Shown: positions 34,002-46,796 of the stretch, piece after piece
How positions within the stretch are numbered: position 1 is the stretch's first letter
Layout: every line of letters starts with the position of its first letter
DNA from: Multifurca ochricompacta
Lineage: Eukaryota; Basidiomycota; Agaricomycetes; Russulales; Russulaceae
Assembly: GCA_022496185.1 (NCBI GenBank)
Contig: WTXG01000092.1
Span: forward strand, 62,001-126,000
Reading direction: 5' to 3'
DNA: 64,000 bases
Notes under the pieces: generated by a model
The model's input: only the letters and a program-made list of their open reading frames with translations
Database searches by the model: none
What the model was told of the DNA's origin: nothing
Translations under genes and position numbers: made by a program

Positions 34002-34555
34002 TGTTATGAACAGGCCTAGCAGCCCTATTTCTTCACTCTTCCAACAGGGATCCCACTCGTCCACCAACACTCCACTTCCTCATTACATCTCCATCCTGGG
34101 ACCCCTCACATGCATTGCTTCCGTCCCGTGATCATTGTTTGGACCTATGTACTTATGTTTGCTTATGATTGCCCGTTCTTATCTCTTATCTCTACAACCG
34201 GACACTTACTTAATTCCCTATCAGAAGCCAGGCTTTACGCCTCCGCTTTCGTATCTTCGGGCCACTTGACTCCGTTACCGTTATCTATACGCCGCCCATT
34301 TACATATATAAGTCCGTCCTAGCTACACTGTAGACCTTAGACTCGACTTATTGATACATCGGTGTTGTCTTCTGGACTTCCCCTTGAACCTTGACTCAAA
34401 CATCTCAGTGCTTTCGGCACTTCCGCTTAACATTGTCATGGGAACAGCCCCTTGACTCTGACTCATCCATTCGAACTCAAGAGGTCTATTGACTTCTTAT
34501 CTACAAACGTACAAGCTGTCGACAAGTCATGTGGAACGTTACACCGGATGTAACA
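34002..34555 (+). repeat. gypsy-1 5' LTR
   Basis: TGTTATGAACAGG to GTAACA. TATA (catatataag) at about 34304; predicted RNA start AGACTCGACTT at 34339-34349. Compared with the 3' LTR it lacks many single bases, mostly from runs (for example tttt to ttt, cccc to ccc). Confidence 0.9.
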
Positions 34556-35330
34556 TCTGTCAAACAATGATGCTGCTGGTTATACTAACTGTGGTTAGTA
34601 GCGGTTAGGCTAGAAAAGACAAGTGCTTCAGAGGTTAGAAGAACTCTGATATTACTACACTACTGACCTAGAAAGACAAGTCTATATACAAGGTTAGTCT
34701 AGAGGTAGTAGAGAGTAAAGTAGAAGGAACTTACGCTTCAGAGGTTAGAAGAACTCTGAAGTGTAAGAGACAAAACAGACACCCTTATATACCCATGGGG
34801 GCCAGGGGAAATGGTCTGTGCGCACTGGGAATAAGTCCACAAGTGCCGGACAATAAACAGAGAGGGATAAAGGCCATTGGCCAAAGAGATATCACATGCT
34901 TACTGCGCATTACTAAGTCCATCACTAATCAGCTGAGTAAGGTGAGAAAGAAATGTAATAAAGATAACATAAAAAGTCCGATACTCCGGAATCTAATCTA
35001 ATCTAATCTACAGCTGAAGCGAACCTTAGATGCCTGAAGCATCTCCAGACACGTCCTGTGTCAACATCCCTCCATGGTGAAGGCATCGATCATTAAGATG
35101 GAATGAGTTAAATGAGCACACTGCTGTTCACAATTGAACGAACATATCGCCAGAGATCCAACTTCTCTAACTCTCAAGTGTAGAGAGAGGACCATGGTGT
35201 TCAGAGGCATATTGAGTTAGATTCTCTTATGCAAACTGAAACCACACCTCTTGCATCACTCTCGAAGTCGAGAATTTGCTCATGGTGGGAAAGTGAAACT
35301 GGTATACAAAGTCTCCAGATTCCAGCTCTC

Positions 35331-38300
35331 TCATTCCAGCACTAGTCCAAATCCAGTTACCATGTGATCAAAAGATGATCTAGGCAGAGACTTTGTAAGG
35401 CCATCTGCTAGCATCTCTCCAGTGGGAGTTCGCACCAAGTCTATCTGGTGTGATTCTACATACTCCCTAATGGCATGGTACTTTATCGGTATGTGCTTTG
35501 ATCGCCTTCCTGTGACAGGGTTTAATGCAAGGTCTACTGCACCCTTATTGTCACAGTGCAGTTGTATGGGTGAACTAACTTCATATCCCAATTCCTGCAT
35601 AAATGTCCTATACCACGCAGCCTGATTTGAAGCCTCAGCAAGGCTCATATACTCGGCTTCTGTGGTGGACTGTGCTACTGTCTTTTGCTTCCTGGAACAC
35701 CAGCTAATGGCTCCATTAGCAAGGAAAAAGACATAGCCTGAGGTGGAGTGGCGGTCCTCTTGATCTCCCCATGAGGAATCCGCAAAGCCATGAAGGCCAA
35801 CTTCACCATTCCCTCCAGAATAGCGAACTTGTAGTCTTTTGTAGCATTTAAATAGCTAAGACATATTTGCTAGTCGCATGTGCTGCTGGGAAGGGTTGGA
35901 AGCAAATTGGCTAAGGCGTGCAACAGCGAAACTAATGTCAGGTCTGCTTCCAATCTGCACCCAAAGCAGAGACCCCATTAACTGCTGATACCTCTTAATA
36001 TCAGAGGTAGATGCTTGGTCTTCAAACTTGACCAAATGAACATCCACGCCAGAGGGTAGAGGAGTATATACTGGGTTGGAATCCCCCATTCCAAACCTCT
36101 CAACTATGGAGGATACATAGGCTGTCTGGTCGATATCCAGTGTCTTGTTAGGACGGTCCCTGGTGATGTTAACTCCAAGGTAGGACTGGATTTCGCCAAG
36201 ATCGGTCATCTCATATCGGCTAGATAGAGAGTCCTTCAGCCATTGAATCTTCTTAGTGGAGGACCCAAGTATAGTGATGTCATCAACATATAAAATGACG
36301 AAAAGTGAACCATCCCCCTCTTGGTGATGATACACATATACTCCTGCATCAGAGTACGTCCGAGTAAAGCTCAGTTCATTGAGAACTGCATGGAATTGTA
36401 AGTTCCATGCTTGGGAAGCTTGTTTGAGGCCATACAGAGCTTTCTGTAGCCTACAAACTTTGGACTCTTGTCCAGCAACGACAAAACCAACAGGTTGCTC
36501 CATGTAAATCTCCTCATCCAGATCGCCATGTAGGAATGCCGATTTGACATCCATCTGGTGGATTTCCCAATCCTCAAGCGCGGCCAACGCTAATAATAGT
36601 CGAAGAGACTCAAATCTGGCGACTGGGGAGAAGGTTTCATTGAAGTCCACCCCCTCTACTTGGGTGAACCCTTTTGCTACAAGCCTAGCACGAAAGCGTC
36701 CATCTGCTTTCAATTTAAAGACCCACTTGGACTTTACAGCCTTTCTACCTTCAGGAAGGTCTTCAAGGCGCCACACTTTAAGTTTTTCTAAGGCATCAAT
36801 TTCATATTGACATGCCTCAAGCCAATCACTGGCATTATCAGACTCCATTGCTTCTTTAAATGTAAGAGGATCCCTATAAGGCAATCCTGCAGCATTAAGT
36901 AGATCCATCTGACCAAGTCTGGAAGAACCTTGCACAAACTCTGCATTATCCTCGTTGTAGAAGCGAGGATTCAGACGACGGTTGCGATTGGGACGTGCAG
37001 TATCCAAGTCCAAATCTTCTTGGATTGCCCTATCTCGTCGTTCAGAGCGTGGACTCGTCCTCTGAAAATTGGGTTGAGGAATTCTGTCTGCAATCCTTTG
37101 TGATTTTCTGATTGCCTTGGTTCTTTTGGGAGGGGAGGATGGTTCCATGATTTGAGATGGAGGGGTCTGATATATAGTCTGAGGGTGTGTGGTGTCTACA
37201 TTACGTGTGGGTGTGGTAGGCTGTTGTGGTAATTGTGGAGGTACGACGTCCTCCTGTTCCTCTTCTAGGCCTTCCTCATCTTGAGGAGCCTCAGGAACAT
37301 GCGTAGCAGTTGCTGGTGGTGGCTGGACTGGGCCACCAGGTAAAGTAAAGGAGCCACCTTCAGTAGGTTGCTCTATTGATTTGTCTGCTCTGTTGTCCTT
37401 ATCAGAGCGGGATGGGAAGGATCTCTCATCAAATGTAACATCTCGTGAAAAGATGAGAGACCGGGTACGACTATCCCAAAGTGTATAGCCTTTAGAAGTA
37501 GGCTCATACCTGACAAAGACGGCTTCCCTGGCTTTGGGATCTAGTTTATGCCGCTTGCCCTCTGGAACATGGTAATAGGCTTTGCAACCAAAGACCTTAA
37601 AATACGAGACATCTGGTTTGTTCCCAACCAGAAGCTCAAGTGGAGTTTTCCACTTGTTAGAACGGATGGGAGTTCTATTATATATATGACATGCTGTCTC
37701 AACAGCACACTCCCAAAAACCAAGAGATAGGCCAGCATCGTGCAGCATGCTAGTGCCTTTTTCCATAATGGTTCTATTAAATCTCTCGGCCCTTCCATTC
37801 TGTTGTGGGCTATACGGCATCATAAGTTTATGCTCTATGCCATAATCTTCAAGCGTTGCCTTCAGCGCCTTGTTCACATACTCGCCACCACGATCTGTAT
37901 GAAGACACTTGATTTTATGATTGAATTTATTTTCAAGTAGTGTCTTCAGTTTATTAAAAACTGGTGTGAACAGATCTTTTGACTTCATTGGAATGATTAA
38001 AGCGTATCTGCTAAAGTCGTCCAAGAAGGTGGCAAAGTAAAGATTCCCTTGTATTGAACTGCACTGCAAGGGACCTACAAGATCACTATGAAGGATCTCA
38101 AGGGGGGCTGATGCACGCTTTGAAGATGGGGGAAATGGAAGACGATGGGACTTGCCCATTTCACAGCCATAACATGGCTTGTCTTCCACTTGGCTATTAT
38201 TTATTTTGAGGCCTTTTACCGCCTCAGGAGCATATCTCTTTAGGGCTTCTTTAGACATATGGCCCATTCTTTGATGCCAGATTTCTAGTGAGGCAGATGC

Positions 38301-38714
38301 AGTTGTATGGATACTATTTAGGACGTGTTTGCCTAGTACCCAATACAATTTGCCAAACTTCCATGCTTCCGCTATAATGTTATCGCCATATTTTATTGTT
38401 GCCTTCTTATTATCAAAGAACACAGTTGCCCCTTTTTCTACTAGGGCACTGGCGGAGATTATTTTATGTCCTCCAGGCATATGGAGTACATTGCTCAATT
38501 CCAAGTCGTAACCTTGATCAGTCCTGATGATCACGGTGCCAACTCCATTTGTTTTGACTATGGAGTTGTCGCCTAGTGATACTTCATGGGTTCTGTCGAC
38601 TTCATATGTATCGAAGTCTTCAAGGTTGGGACTGAAATGAGCCGTTGCTCCACTATCAAGCATCCAATAATCTGAGTTGATATCCAGATTATAGGTGTGA
38701 ACATAAAGGCGAAT
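35331..38714 (-). pseudogene. copia-2 Pol
   Basis: Open from the gag TGA through 38663-35856 (protease DSGA, integrase, RT with YVDDI) for over 900 codons. Three single-base losses at 35824-35871 then break the RNase H start; the last ~105 codons (35648-35331) are open again. All three losses are absent in copia-1 and copia-3. If they are assembly errors, this copy may be intact and active. Protease, integrase, RT and RNase H motifs as in copia-1. Confidence 0.92.
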
Positions 38715-39650
38715 TCAAGGTGCTTCATGCACCTCCTCTATTTTGCCACTACCATTAACTACAGTGGCTATAGTATTTACATGTTGGGCCTCAGCCCTCT
38801 TCTTGTTCCCTGCCTTGCCCTTTTTGGCATTCTCCAGGTCCTTTTTCTTCTTTGCGCAAGCATTGGACTTGTGTCCAGGCTTTTGACAATAGAAGCAGAC
38901 CACCCCTTGTGAACCAGGGGCAGCAGCGGGAAGTGGTGATAAATTTGTAGGTTTTTTAGTTTTGACAGGTGCAGCCTTAGATAGGACTGCACTACCACTT
39001 CCCGAGGGACCTGCCAGGCGACTTTCCTCATTTAGGAACCTCTGCACAAGGTCCTGAGGAGAGAGCCGCTCTGGATCGCCAGAGGCCAGTATAGAGCCGG
39101 CAATGGCACTGTAGGATTCAGGGAGAGCTTTCAGCAATATGAAGCTCATCTGGAGGTCATTGACCTCCATCCCATTCTCCCTAAGGGTACTCCTGGCATC
39201 CAGGACCTTTTGTAATTGGGTCCTGAATGTCTGTCCTTCATCAAGACGGAAGGACACCAGGGCAAGCCACAAGTTATATGTGGCCATGCTACCTACAGAG
39301 CCATAAAGCCGCTCCAACTTATTATACTTCTCACTAAGAGAAGGATAATTGGCATCAGAGGCTACTTGGGAGTAGACCTCTTGGGTGACGTTAAGAAAGA
39401 GGAGCCCAATTAGCATTTCCTCTTCTCCCATCCATTCCCTGAGGATGGGATCAATGACTTCCTTCTGCATTTTCTCCTTTTCCTCCTTGTCCTCTGGGAG
39501 GAGGGGCATATCAGGGTAAGGCGTAAGAATGTGCCTCCTGAGCCCATTCATCCTCAAAAGGGCATTGAAGTTGGCAGACCAGACCTGCCAGTTGGAGCCA
39601 TCAAGGCGCTCCATCTTGGAGGAGGGAGGGAAGACAATTGAAGACGGCAT
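38715..39650 (-). CDS. copia-2 Gag
   Basis: 311 codons from MPSSIVF, identical or nearly so to copia-1 Gag, with the CX2CX4HX4C knuckle. It ends with the same TGA (plus-strand tca 38715-38717), and pol follows in the same frame 17 codons before MLDSGA. Confidence 0.94.
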   Translation of the reverse strand: MPSSIVFPPSSKMERLDGSNWQVWSANFNALLRMNGLRRHILTPYPDMPLLPEDKEEKEKMQKEVIDPILREWMGEEEMLIGLLFLNVTQEVYSQVASDANYPSLSEKYNKLERLYGSVGSMATYNLWLALVSFRLDEGQTFRTQLQKVLDARSTLRENGMEVNDLQMSFILLKALPESYSAIAGSILASGDPERLSPQDLVQRFLNEESRLAGPSGSGSAVLSKAAPVKTKKPTNLSPLPAAAPGSQGVVCFYCQKPGHKSNACAKKKKDLENAKKGKAGNKKRAEAQHVNTIATVVNGSGKIEEVHEAP

Positions 39651-40570
39651 TTTGAGATGTTATAAGTGTTCCTGGTTCCAAGGAGCAGTTAGAACCAGTG
39701 CCCAGGTCTCGCTTAAGAGTGCCACCCCATACTGTGGCACTATGCTTCAGAACCTAAGAAGGTCCTGCCTTTGTTGTGCGACTTTCTAGGTATAGTAAAG
39801 CTGTCTAGCGCAATCCTGTAACTAGACATAAGCTCTGGTAGACTGGCCAGAGTGTCTAGTGTAACCAGGATTGGGAGTCATGTCATGAAGGAGCCAACCG
39901 CAAGTTCCATTAGAGACAAAGGGTGTATAGCCCTTCCTCTAATGCTGGTGGTGGAGTTCATGATTAAGCCCTAGATGATTGGGGCCATGACTGAGTAGAT
40001 GACAAGTCTGTCTCTGGTAGGGCGTGGTTACCCTACAAAGGCAATGGATACTTATGCCCAGAGATGAAGACTATATCTACTATGTATAGACTATAGTAGT
40101 GCAGCCTACTTGTATCGAGCCCAAGCGTCATGGGAGTGACTACCCATGCCTTGTTCTAGACCCTAAACTCCACATGCGGGTCGCTAAACCCGGCTTACAG
40201 ACAGAGCCAAGCATTGACTGGACTTAAAGCCACAAGCTTCTGGCTATAGGCCTACTAAGACTATCTATGGGACGAAGACCCAGCTACAACTATGAAGGTT
40301 ACTAATACCTAGTGCGCACTCAAGGAGCTTAAGATGTTTCACCCGCTTAGGGTCCCTCATCATCTTTTGCAAGAACCCCGAAGGGCTAGCCAAACAGTTC
40401 AGGATGAGCAGTAAACTGCGTCATCCTGTGGGGTGTTAAGGTGCACAGACAGTAAATAGGAAAGCTCACTGGAAGAAGCTGGTGGGAAAGACTTTGAAGC
40501 TTTTGTGAGCTTGGAGTGCAAGAGCAAGTTGGGCTGTTTATGAACAAAGGGAATTTAAACAGTCAGTATG

Positions 40571-40589
40571 AGCGGCAGGGCCCATAACC
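40571..40589 (-). promoter_or_regulatory. copia-2 primer-binding site
   Basis: Minus-strand GGTTATGGGCCCTGCCGC directly next to the 5' LTR, identical to copia-1, complementary to the anticodon half of initiator tRNA-Met. Confidence 0.85.
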
Positions 40590-41105
40590 TGTCAAACAAT
40601 GATGCTGCTGGTTATACTAACTGTGGTTAGTAGCGGGTTAGGCTAGAAAAGACAAGTGCTTCAGAGGTTAGAAGAACTCTGATATTACTACACTACTGAC
40701 CTAGAAAAGACAAGTCTATATACAAGGTTAGTCTAGAGGTAGTAGAGAGTAAAGTAGAAGGAACTTACGCTTCAGAGGTTAGAAGAACTCTGAAGTGTAA
40801 GAGACAAAACAGACACCCTTATATACCCATGGGGGCCAGGGGAAATGGTCTGTGCGCACTGGGAATAAGTCCACAAGTGCCGGACAATAAACAGAGAGGG
40901 ATAAAGGCCATTGGCCAAAGAGATATCACATGCTTACTGCGCATTACTAAGTCCATCACTAATCAGCTGAGTAAGGTGAGAAAGAAATGTAATAAAGATA
41001 ACATAAAAAGTCCGATACTCCGGAATCTAATCTAATCTAATCTACAGCTGAAGCGAACCTTAGATGCCTGAAGCATCTCCAGACACGTCCTGTGTCAACA
41101 ACATC

Positions 41106-41116
41106 AAGTCAAGTCT
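41106..41116 (+). promoter_or_regulatory. gypsy-1 self-priming primer site
   Basis: AAGTCAAGTCT lies 2 nt after the 5' LTR end once copia-2 is removed. It pairs with the predicted RNA 5' end AGACTCGACTT at 10 of 11 positions. This is the layout of Tf1-type self-priming. In gypsy-R both parts differ yet pair 11 of 11. Confidence 0.75.
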
Positions 41117-41122
41117 CTCACA

Positions 41123-42633
41123 GTGGCTTCCAGCCGCAGTCAGACCCTCTTCCGGGAAGAACTCATCGAACACAGAGACGAGAATAATCTTTCACAGCAA
41201 GTACTTGGCTCTGCCACCTGGAAAGACTTTGAGTCCGAGTTTGGATATTACGTCTATCACAACGGAAGATACCAACCGGTAGAATATGACGACAAAAAGA
41301 GAGTTTGGTATCGCATCCGATACTCGGACAGCCAACACTCTTGGGTCACTACAGGACCTGCCCCACCCAAATTTGGACTAGGCCCATGGAGAGAGAATCC
41401 CCTGGCCATTGTCACGGACTCCGAACCAGAGGAGTATGTAGAAGAACCCAGTGAAGAAGCACCGGCATTAGCAGCAACTACGTTTCCAGTTGCACCCACA
41501 GTTGTCACGTTCAGAGCACCTGCTTTGACAACTCCCCAGATATCGACACAAACCACCGACACTATTACCCCATCCCGTCCACCCATGTCTACCATTGCCG
41601 CCCAACTTCCGGACCCTGCTCCACCAGCCCCCGTGGCACCACCTCCAAACATCCCCCCCCTTCTGGACATCTGTCAGGAGTGTTACCCCAAACGTTCACC
41701 GGGGACCGCTCACAGAGTAAAAAGTTCATGTTGGAGTTCACAACCTTCAAGAACTTCAATCATGATGTTCCACAGATTGTCAATCCCTTCCAATGTGCCA
41801 ATCTGTTTCTCTCCCTGATCCGAGGGGATGCAGTGGATGACTGGACGATGGAACAGTTGGAATGGCTGAACGAGCAGGTTGAGAGTGGGCGTCGAACCAC
41901 AAGCAAAGGTCTTTGGGAGACCATAGCCGAGAGGTTCAAGGACGCCTTCACAGATGGGCAGGCCAAACAGAAAGCAGCCCGAGAATTAAAGTCCCTCAGA
42001 ATGGAAAAGGGAGAACTTGACGCATATGTGGCCAAGTTCAGAAGTCTAGCCAACAGAGCCGGCTATGATACAGACGAGGAGGCCACACTGGACCTCTTTT
42101 CGCAAGGACTACCCAACCTGCTAGTCAAAAACATCATACAGTTTCACCACCCCCATGATTGGGACACTTGGGTCGATGCTGCACGCCGGCAGCAGCAGGA
42201 CTATCTGGACTTCCAGACACGATTTGGAGTCGATACTAAAAAGGGAAAGACCCGAGACCAGTGGAAGGCCACCTTCGGAGTAAAACCTGCCCAGCATACC
42301 CAGCGGGATCCAAATGCCATGGATACCTCTGCAGATCAAGCTCGAGCTCAGGCAGCACTCATGGAGGATGAGCGGCAGGCATTAATGAAGGAAGGGCGAT
42401 GCTTTCGCTGCAGAGCATTAGGACACATGTCTCGAGACTGTCCCAAGAAGGGGGTGCGCGTCGCCATGGCAACCGTCACATCAGAAAGCCCCGCTCAGAA
42501 TAACCCAACCACTGTGGACAAAAGATCGAAAGAGGAGAAAGCCCAGGATATATGGGCTAATATGATGAAAGAGAGTGAGGAAGTATGCGCCATTTTGGTA
42601 GAGAAGGCGTTTGCGAAAAAGGATTTTTGTTAG
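41123..42633 (+). pseudogene. gypsy-1 Gag (one frameshift)
   Basis: Two overlapping frames, 41123-~41690 and ~41680-42633, joined at a run of eight C near 41652; a ninth C would restore the frame, and gypsy-R supports the joined reading (proline-rich to GVLPTTF). Conserved core FKNFNHDVPQIVNPFQ, RGDAVDDWTMEQLEWLN, ERFKDAFTDGQAKQKAARE, and a zinc knuckle CFRCRALGHMSRDC near the end. There is no ATG at the start: the first residues are encoded from GTG. Capsid and RNA binding. Confidence 0.88.
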
Positions 42634-45600
42634 GCTCAAACCCATCGGCCTGGGCAAGAGCACTCCATGTCACCTCTGTGTATGCTAGTCGATTCAAATC
42701 GTTAAAAATACCAGTTCATTTTGAAACTACACAGAGGATGGCCAACCGAGATATTTTAGTGGACTCTGGAGCCATGGACAATTTCATTCACCCACGACTA
42801 ATCAGAACAATGGGTCTGGGAAGGCTGGCACTTCCCCAGGAAAAGAACATTTGGAACATTGATGGAACAGCCAATCGTGCTGGAAAGATTACCCACTACA
42901 CAGACCTGAAAGTCCAGGTTGGGGAAACAACAAAAGTCATCCACTTCTTAATTACAGATCTAGGAGATGAAGATCTCATCCTGGGATATCCATGGCTTGC
43001 CGCTTTTGAACCAAAGATTAACTGGGCTGATGCGACCATGGATAAAGACTCATACCCAACCATTATCACATCACTAGGTTATGATTATGCGATCAGACAT
43101 CCAGTAGTCAGGACTACATGAACGGAGGAAGGGGATGACCCTGGTCAAGGTTACGTCACCAAAGCATCAGAACTGGCCCAGAAGGCTGTGCAGGGGCAAG
43201 TTGAAAAGACCTACCAAGATATAGTGCCAAGTGCCTATCAGTGGCACTGGAGAATATTCTCTGAGGAAGAGTCGCATCGCTTTCCCCCAGAGCGACCATG
43301 GGATCATGCCATAGAACTCCTCCCAGATACGCCGGTTGCTATAGACTGCAAAGTCTACCCACTGTCCCAGACGGAGCAGGTGGCACTTACTGAATTCCTC
43401 GAAGAGCATCTAGCCAAGGGATACATTCGCCCATCCAAGTCACAGTATGCCTCACCTTTCTTCTTCATCAAGAAGAAAGACAGCAAGTTGCGACCAGTCC
43501 AGGACTACCGAAAAATTAATACGTATACTGTGAAGAACACCTATCCCCTGCCCCTTATTTCCGAACTCATTGACACCATGCAGGATAAGTCCCTCTTTTC
43601 AAAAATGGACGTACGTTGGGGATACAACAATGTCAGAATCAAGGAGGGCGACCAATGCAAGGCGGCATTCAAAACGAACCAAGGATTGTTCGAACCGAAT
43701 GTCATGTTCTTTGGGCTTACAAATTCACCGGCAACATTTCAATCCATGATGAATCACATCTTCCGAGACCTTATCCTTACCGGCGAAGTGGTGGTTTACA
43801 TGGATGACATCCTGGTTGCCACTACCAATGATCTGAATCACCATCGAGAACAAGTCCATCAGGTGCTGGATATATTGCACAAGCACGATTTGTACCTCAA
43901 ACCCACAAAGTGCTCCTTTGAACAGCAAAGCGTCGAGTACTTGGGAGTGATTCTGGAGGGAGGACAAGTGCGCATGGACCCTGTCAAGGTACAAGGAATC
44001 AGGGAATGGCCAATGCCAACTTGCGTCAAGGACATCCGATCCTTTATCAGATTTTGTAACTTCTATTGGCGTTTTGTCAAAGGATTCTCAGGTATAGCAT
44101 GACCCTTGAACGACCTCCTGAAAAAGGACATGCCCTGGCATTGGAATGCCGAACAACAATGAGCATTTGAACAGATTAGAGCTCTGGTTGGCTCTGAACC
44201 AGTACTTACCCAACCTGACCTGAGCCGCCCCTTTGAGCTAGAAGTGGACACCTCCCACTTTGCGAATGGGGCGGTGTTGTATCAAAGAGACAGTCTGCAA
44301 GTGCTTCACCCAGTGGCCTACTATTCAGAAACCTTTTCATCTGCCGAGCGAAATTACGATATTTGGGACCAGGAACTCCTAGCCATAGTCAAAGCGCTAC
44401 GGCATTGGCGGCCATACCTTGCCGGGAATCCCCACAAAACGGTCATCTACACGGATCATTCTAACCTGTTGTACTGGAAAGAGCCCCACAAAATCAGTCA
44501 GCATGTAGCACGAGAGGTCTTAGAGCTCGAGGAATATGACTTTACCCTGAAGCACATCGCAGGAAGTCAGAATGCGTGAGTGGATGCATTATCACGAAGA
44601 CCAGACATGCATACAGGGGGAGACGACAATGACCATGTAACTGTCCTCACAGAAGAAGTGTTCGCAAAAACAGCTGTAGTCAGCCTTCATGATATGGACC
44701 TATGGGCACAAGTCTCCCAAAACATGAACCCAGAACTATGCCGCTCATGGGCTGACGCACACAACCTGAAAGAGATCAACAGTCTTTGGTGGAAAGATGG
44801 AGATCGACTCGTTGTCACCGGTGGTGACAACATTAAGAGGGGGGTGATCCATTTTCACCACGATCTCCCCTCTGCCGGTCATCCAGGCATTGCCAACACT
44901 TACGCCCTCGCCAAATGAGACTACTGGTGGCCCAACATGAAAAAGGATGTTGAAGACTACGTGAAGGGATGTGCAGACTGCCAAGCTAATAAAGTAAACA
45001 CACACCCGCATCCTCCAGCGATGCTTCCCATCACTCCCACTATGTCTCTACCATTCCAGACGATTGCCATGGATTTCATAGTCAAACTGCCCAACTCTAG
45101 AGGCTTTGACTCTATTCTAACCATCACAGACCATGACTACTCCAAAGCAGCGCTCTTCATACCATGCAAGGAGTCTATCACAGCTGAAGGAGTGGCCAAA
45201 CTCTATCTCGACCACATCTACTGACATTATGGCCTCCCAGAAAAGATCATCTCTGACCGAGACCCACGCTTCACCTTGACATTCGCCAGAGCATTATGCA
45301 AGGTTCTGGACATACAGCAAAACATCTCAACAGCCTACCACCCCCAAACAGATGGACAGTCAGAGCGTACCAATCAATGGCTGGAGCAATACCTCCAATT
45401 CTGGTGCAATGGACGACAGGACGACTGGGCAGACTGGCTGGCAACAGCAGAGTTTGCGCACAACTCCTGGCCTAACGGCACGACAAAGACCCCCCATTTT
45501 CCCTTATCATGGGCTGGGTACCATGCACCACATGGACTGATAAGCCAATGAATGTTCCCATGACCTCACAGCGACTTAACCAATGGGACAAGATCTGGAA

Positions 45601-46725
45601 ATCCGCCAATGAAAACCTGCTAAAGGCACAACGAACCTTATCGGATAAGCCTTCCAAATTCACACCTTATCAAGCCAATGAACAGGTTTGGCTGGAAGGG
45701 AAGCACATCCATACGTCACACCCCACAACTAAATTAGCACCCCGACATCACGGACCCTTCAGAATCACGAGGAAGTTATCGGACGTGTCATATGAACTCG
45801 AACTCCCCCCTACATGGAAGATCCACCTGGTCTTCCACGCGAAGCTCCTGACACCATACAAGGAAACATCCATTCATGGGGAGAACTTCCCAAGACCTCC
45901 ACCGGAATTAGTTGACGGAGAAGCAGAATGGGAAGTGGAGCAGATTATAAACTCCGTGTTACGAACTACCCAGCGTACCAAACAGACGGCAAGACGAGGG
46001 GGCTACATCAGCAGTAGCAGTGACAGTAGCCGCGCGGGGTCTGCAAGGACATCGCCGGCTTAGTCATGATGTCCCACGCCGAAGTCCAGAAGACAGATAC
46101 GGCATGAGGTACAGAAGCAGATCACGTGACAGTAAGGTTTGATGCCTCGTGTACAGAAGGACCCTGAACCTTAGTTGACGTGGGAAGACGGTGGCACTGG
46201 TTCTGATGGAAGGTTCCATAGTCACACGTCCAGAACCACAAGCGTCTAGATAAGCCTGATAAGAACGGATGACTAAGTTAGTACCAGCATGTATATATAC
46301 CCTAGCTAGTCTCGCTCAGATGTTCCCCATCTTGAGCTCCTGTGACAATCAGTAGCCTTGTGGACCTTTAACTTCCTTCCTTGCGTCTCACCACCCGAAC
46401 TCGTCCCTTTGGTACTCGTCCTCTGTGACTTGTACACTGAGCCTGTGACTCTGGTAGACCCTGCGTCGGACTTATTGTCTTCCGCATCGACCCAAGATCG
46501 TCCCGACCTTGTCTCTGTGACCTAGCCGCCCGCACTCGACCGCGTACGCCCCTCTGAGCGTAACACTCCACCTATCGAGGCCGAGGGCGCAAACTGCATT
46601 ACCTGATCAAGTGGAAGGGATTCCCAGACTCTGACAATTCGTGGGAACCAGCCAGGAATATCTTCGCCCTGACCCTGATCACGGAGTTCCACTTACGGCA
46701 TCCCCTGGCGCCCAAGAGTAGTTAA
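42585..46725 (+). pseudogene. gypsy-1 Pol with chromodomain, inactivated
   Basis: In the -1 frame relative to gag, overlapping its end. Protease ILVDSGAMDNF (about 42757); RT with KKDSKLRPVQDYRKIN and YMDDIL (about 43799); RNase H FELEVDTSHFANGAVL and YTDHSNLLYW; integrase HHCC region (HHDLPSAGHPG, CADCQ), core DFIVKLP, SDRDPRF, SERTNQWLEQ; chromodomain [16 protein letters not shown] split by a solo LTR at 45957-46565. Inactivating changes: six in-frame TGA codons (43119, 44100, 44160, 44577, 44916, 45222 regions), each matching an expected CGA, and one frameshift near 45500. End TAA 46723-46725. Confidence 0.9.
45957..46565 (+). mobile_element. Solo gypsy-type LTR in the chromodomain
   Basis: 609 bp, TGTTACGAACTACC to GAGCGTAACA, flanked by CTCCG/CTCCA. 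TATA (tgtatatatacc) near 46290. It is richer in CpG than its host element, suggesting a younger or less methylated insertion. Confidence 0.85.
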
Positions 46726-46796
46726 AAGGAGAGCAGGCTCCCGACTTTCCTCCCCAGAACAACGCTTCACCAGCAATGTCCTAATCACTAACCAAT

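Larger units (their letters stand above)
34558..41100 (-). mobile_element. copia-2, full-length Ty1/copia retrotransposon
   Basis: 6543 bp, LTRs 34558-35066 (3') and 40590-41100 (5'), perfect TSD ACATC (34553-34557, 41101-41105). Nearly identical to copia-1. Inserted just past the 5' LTR of gypsy-1, exactly at its primer-binding site. It is the youngest layer of the stack. Confidence 0.96.

Noticed and set aside
41112..41130. Splice-created start codon for gypsy gag (cacAG before TGGCTTC)
   Set aside because: Gypsy-1 has AG there, but gypsy-R has TG at the same place, so an acceptor is not conserved. A non-ATG start or a lost ATG is equally likely.
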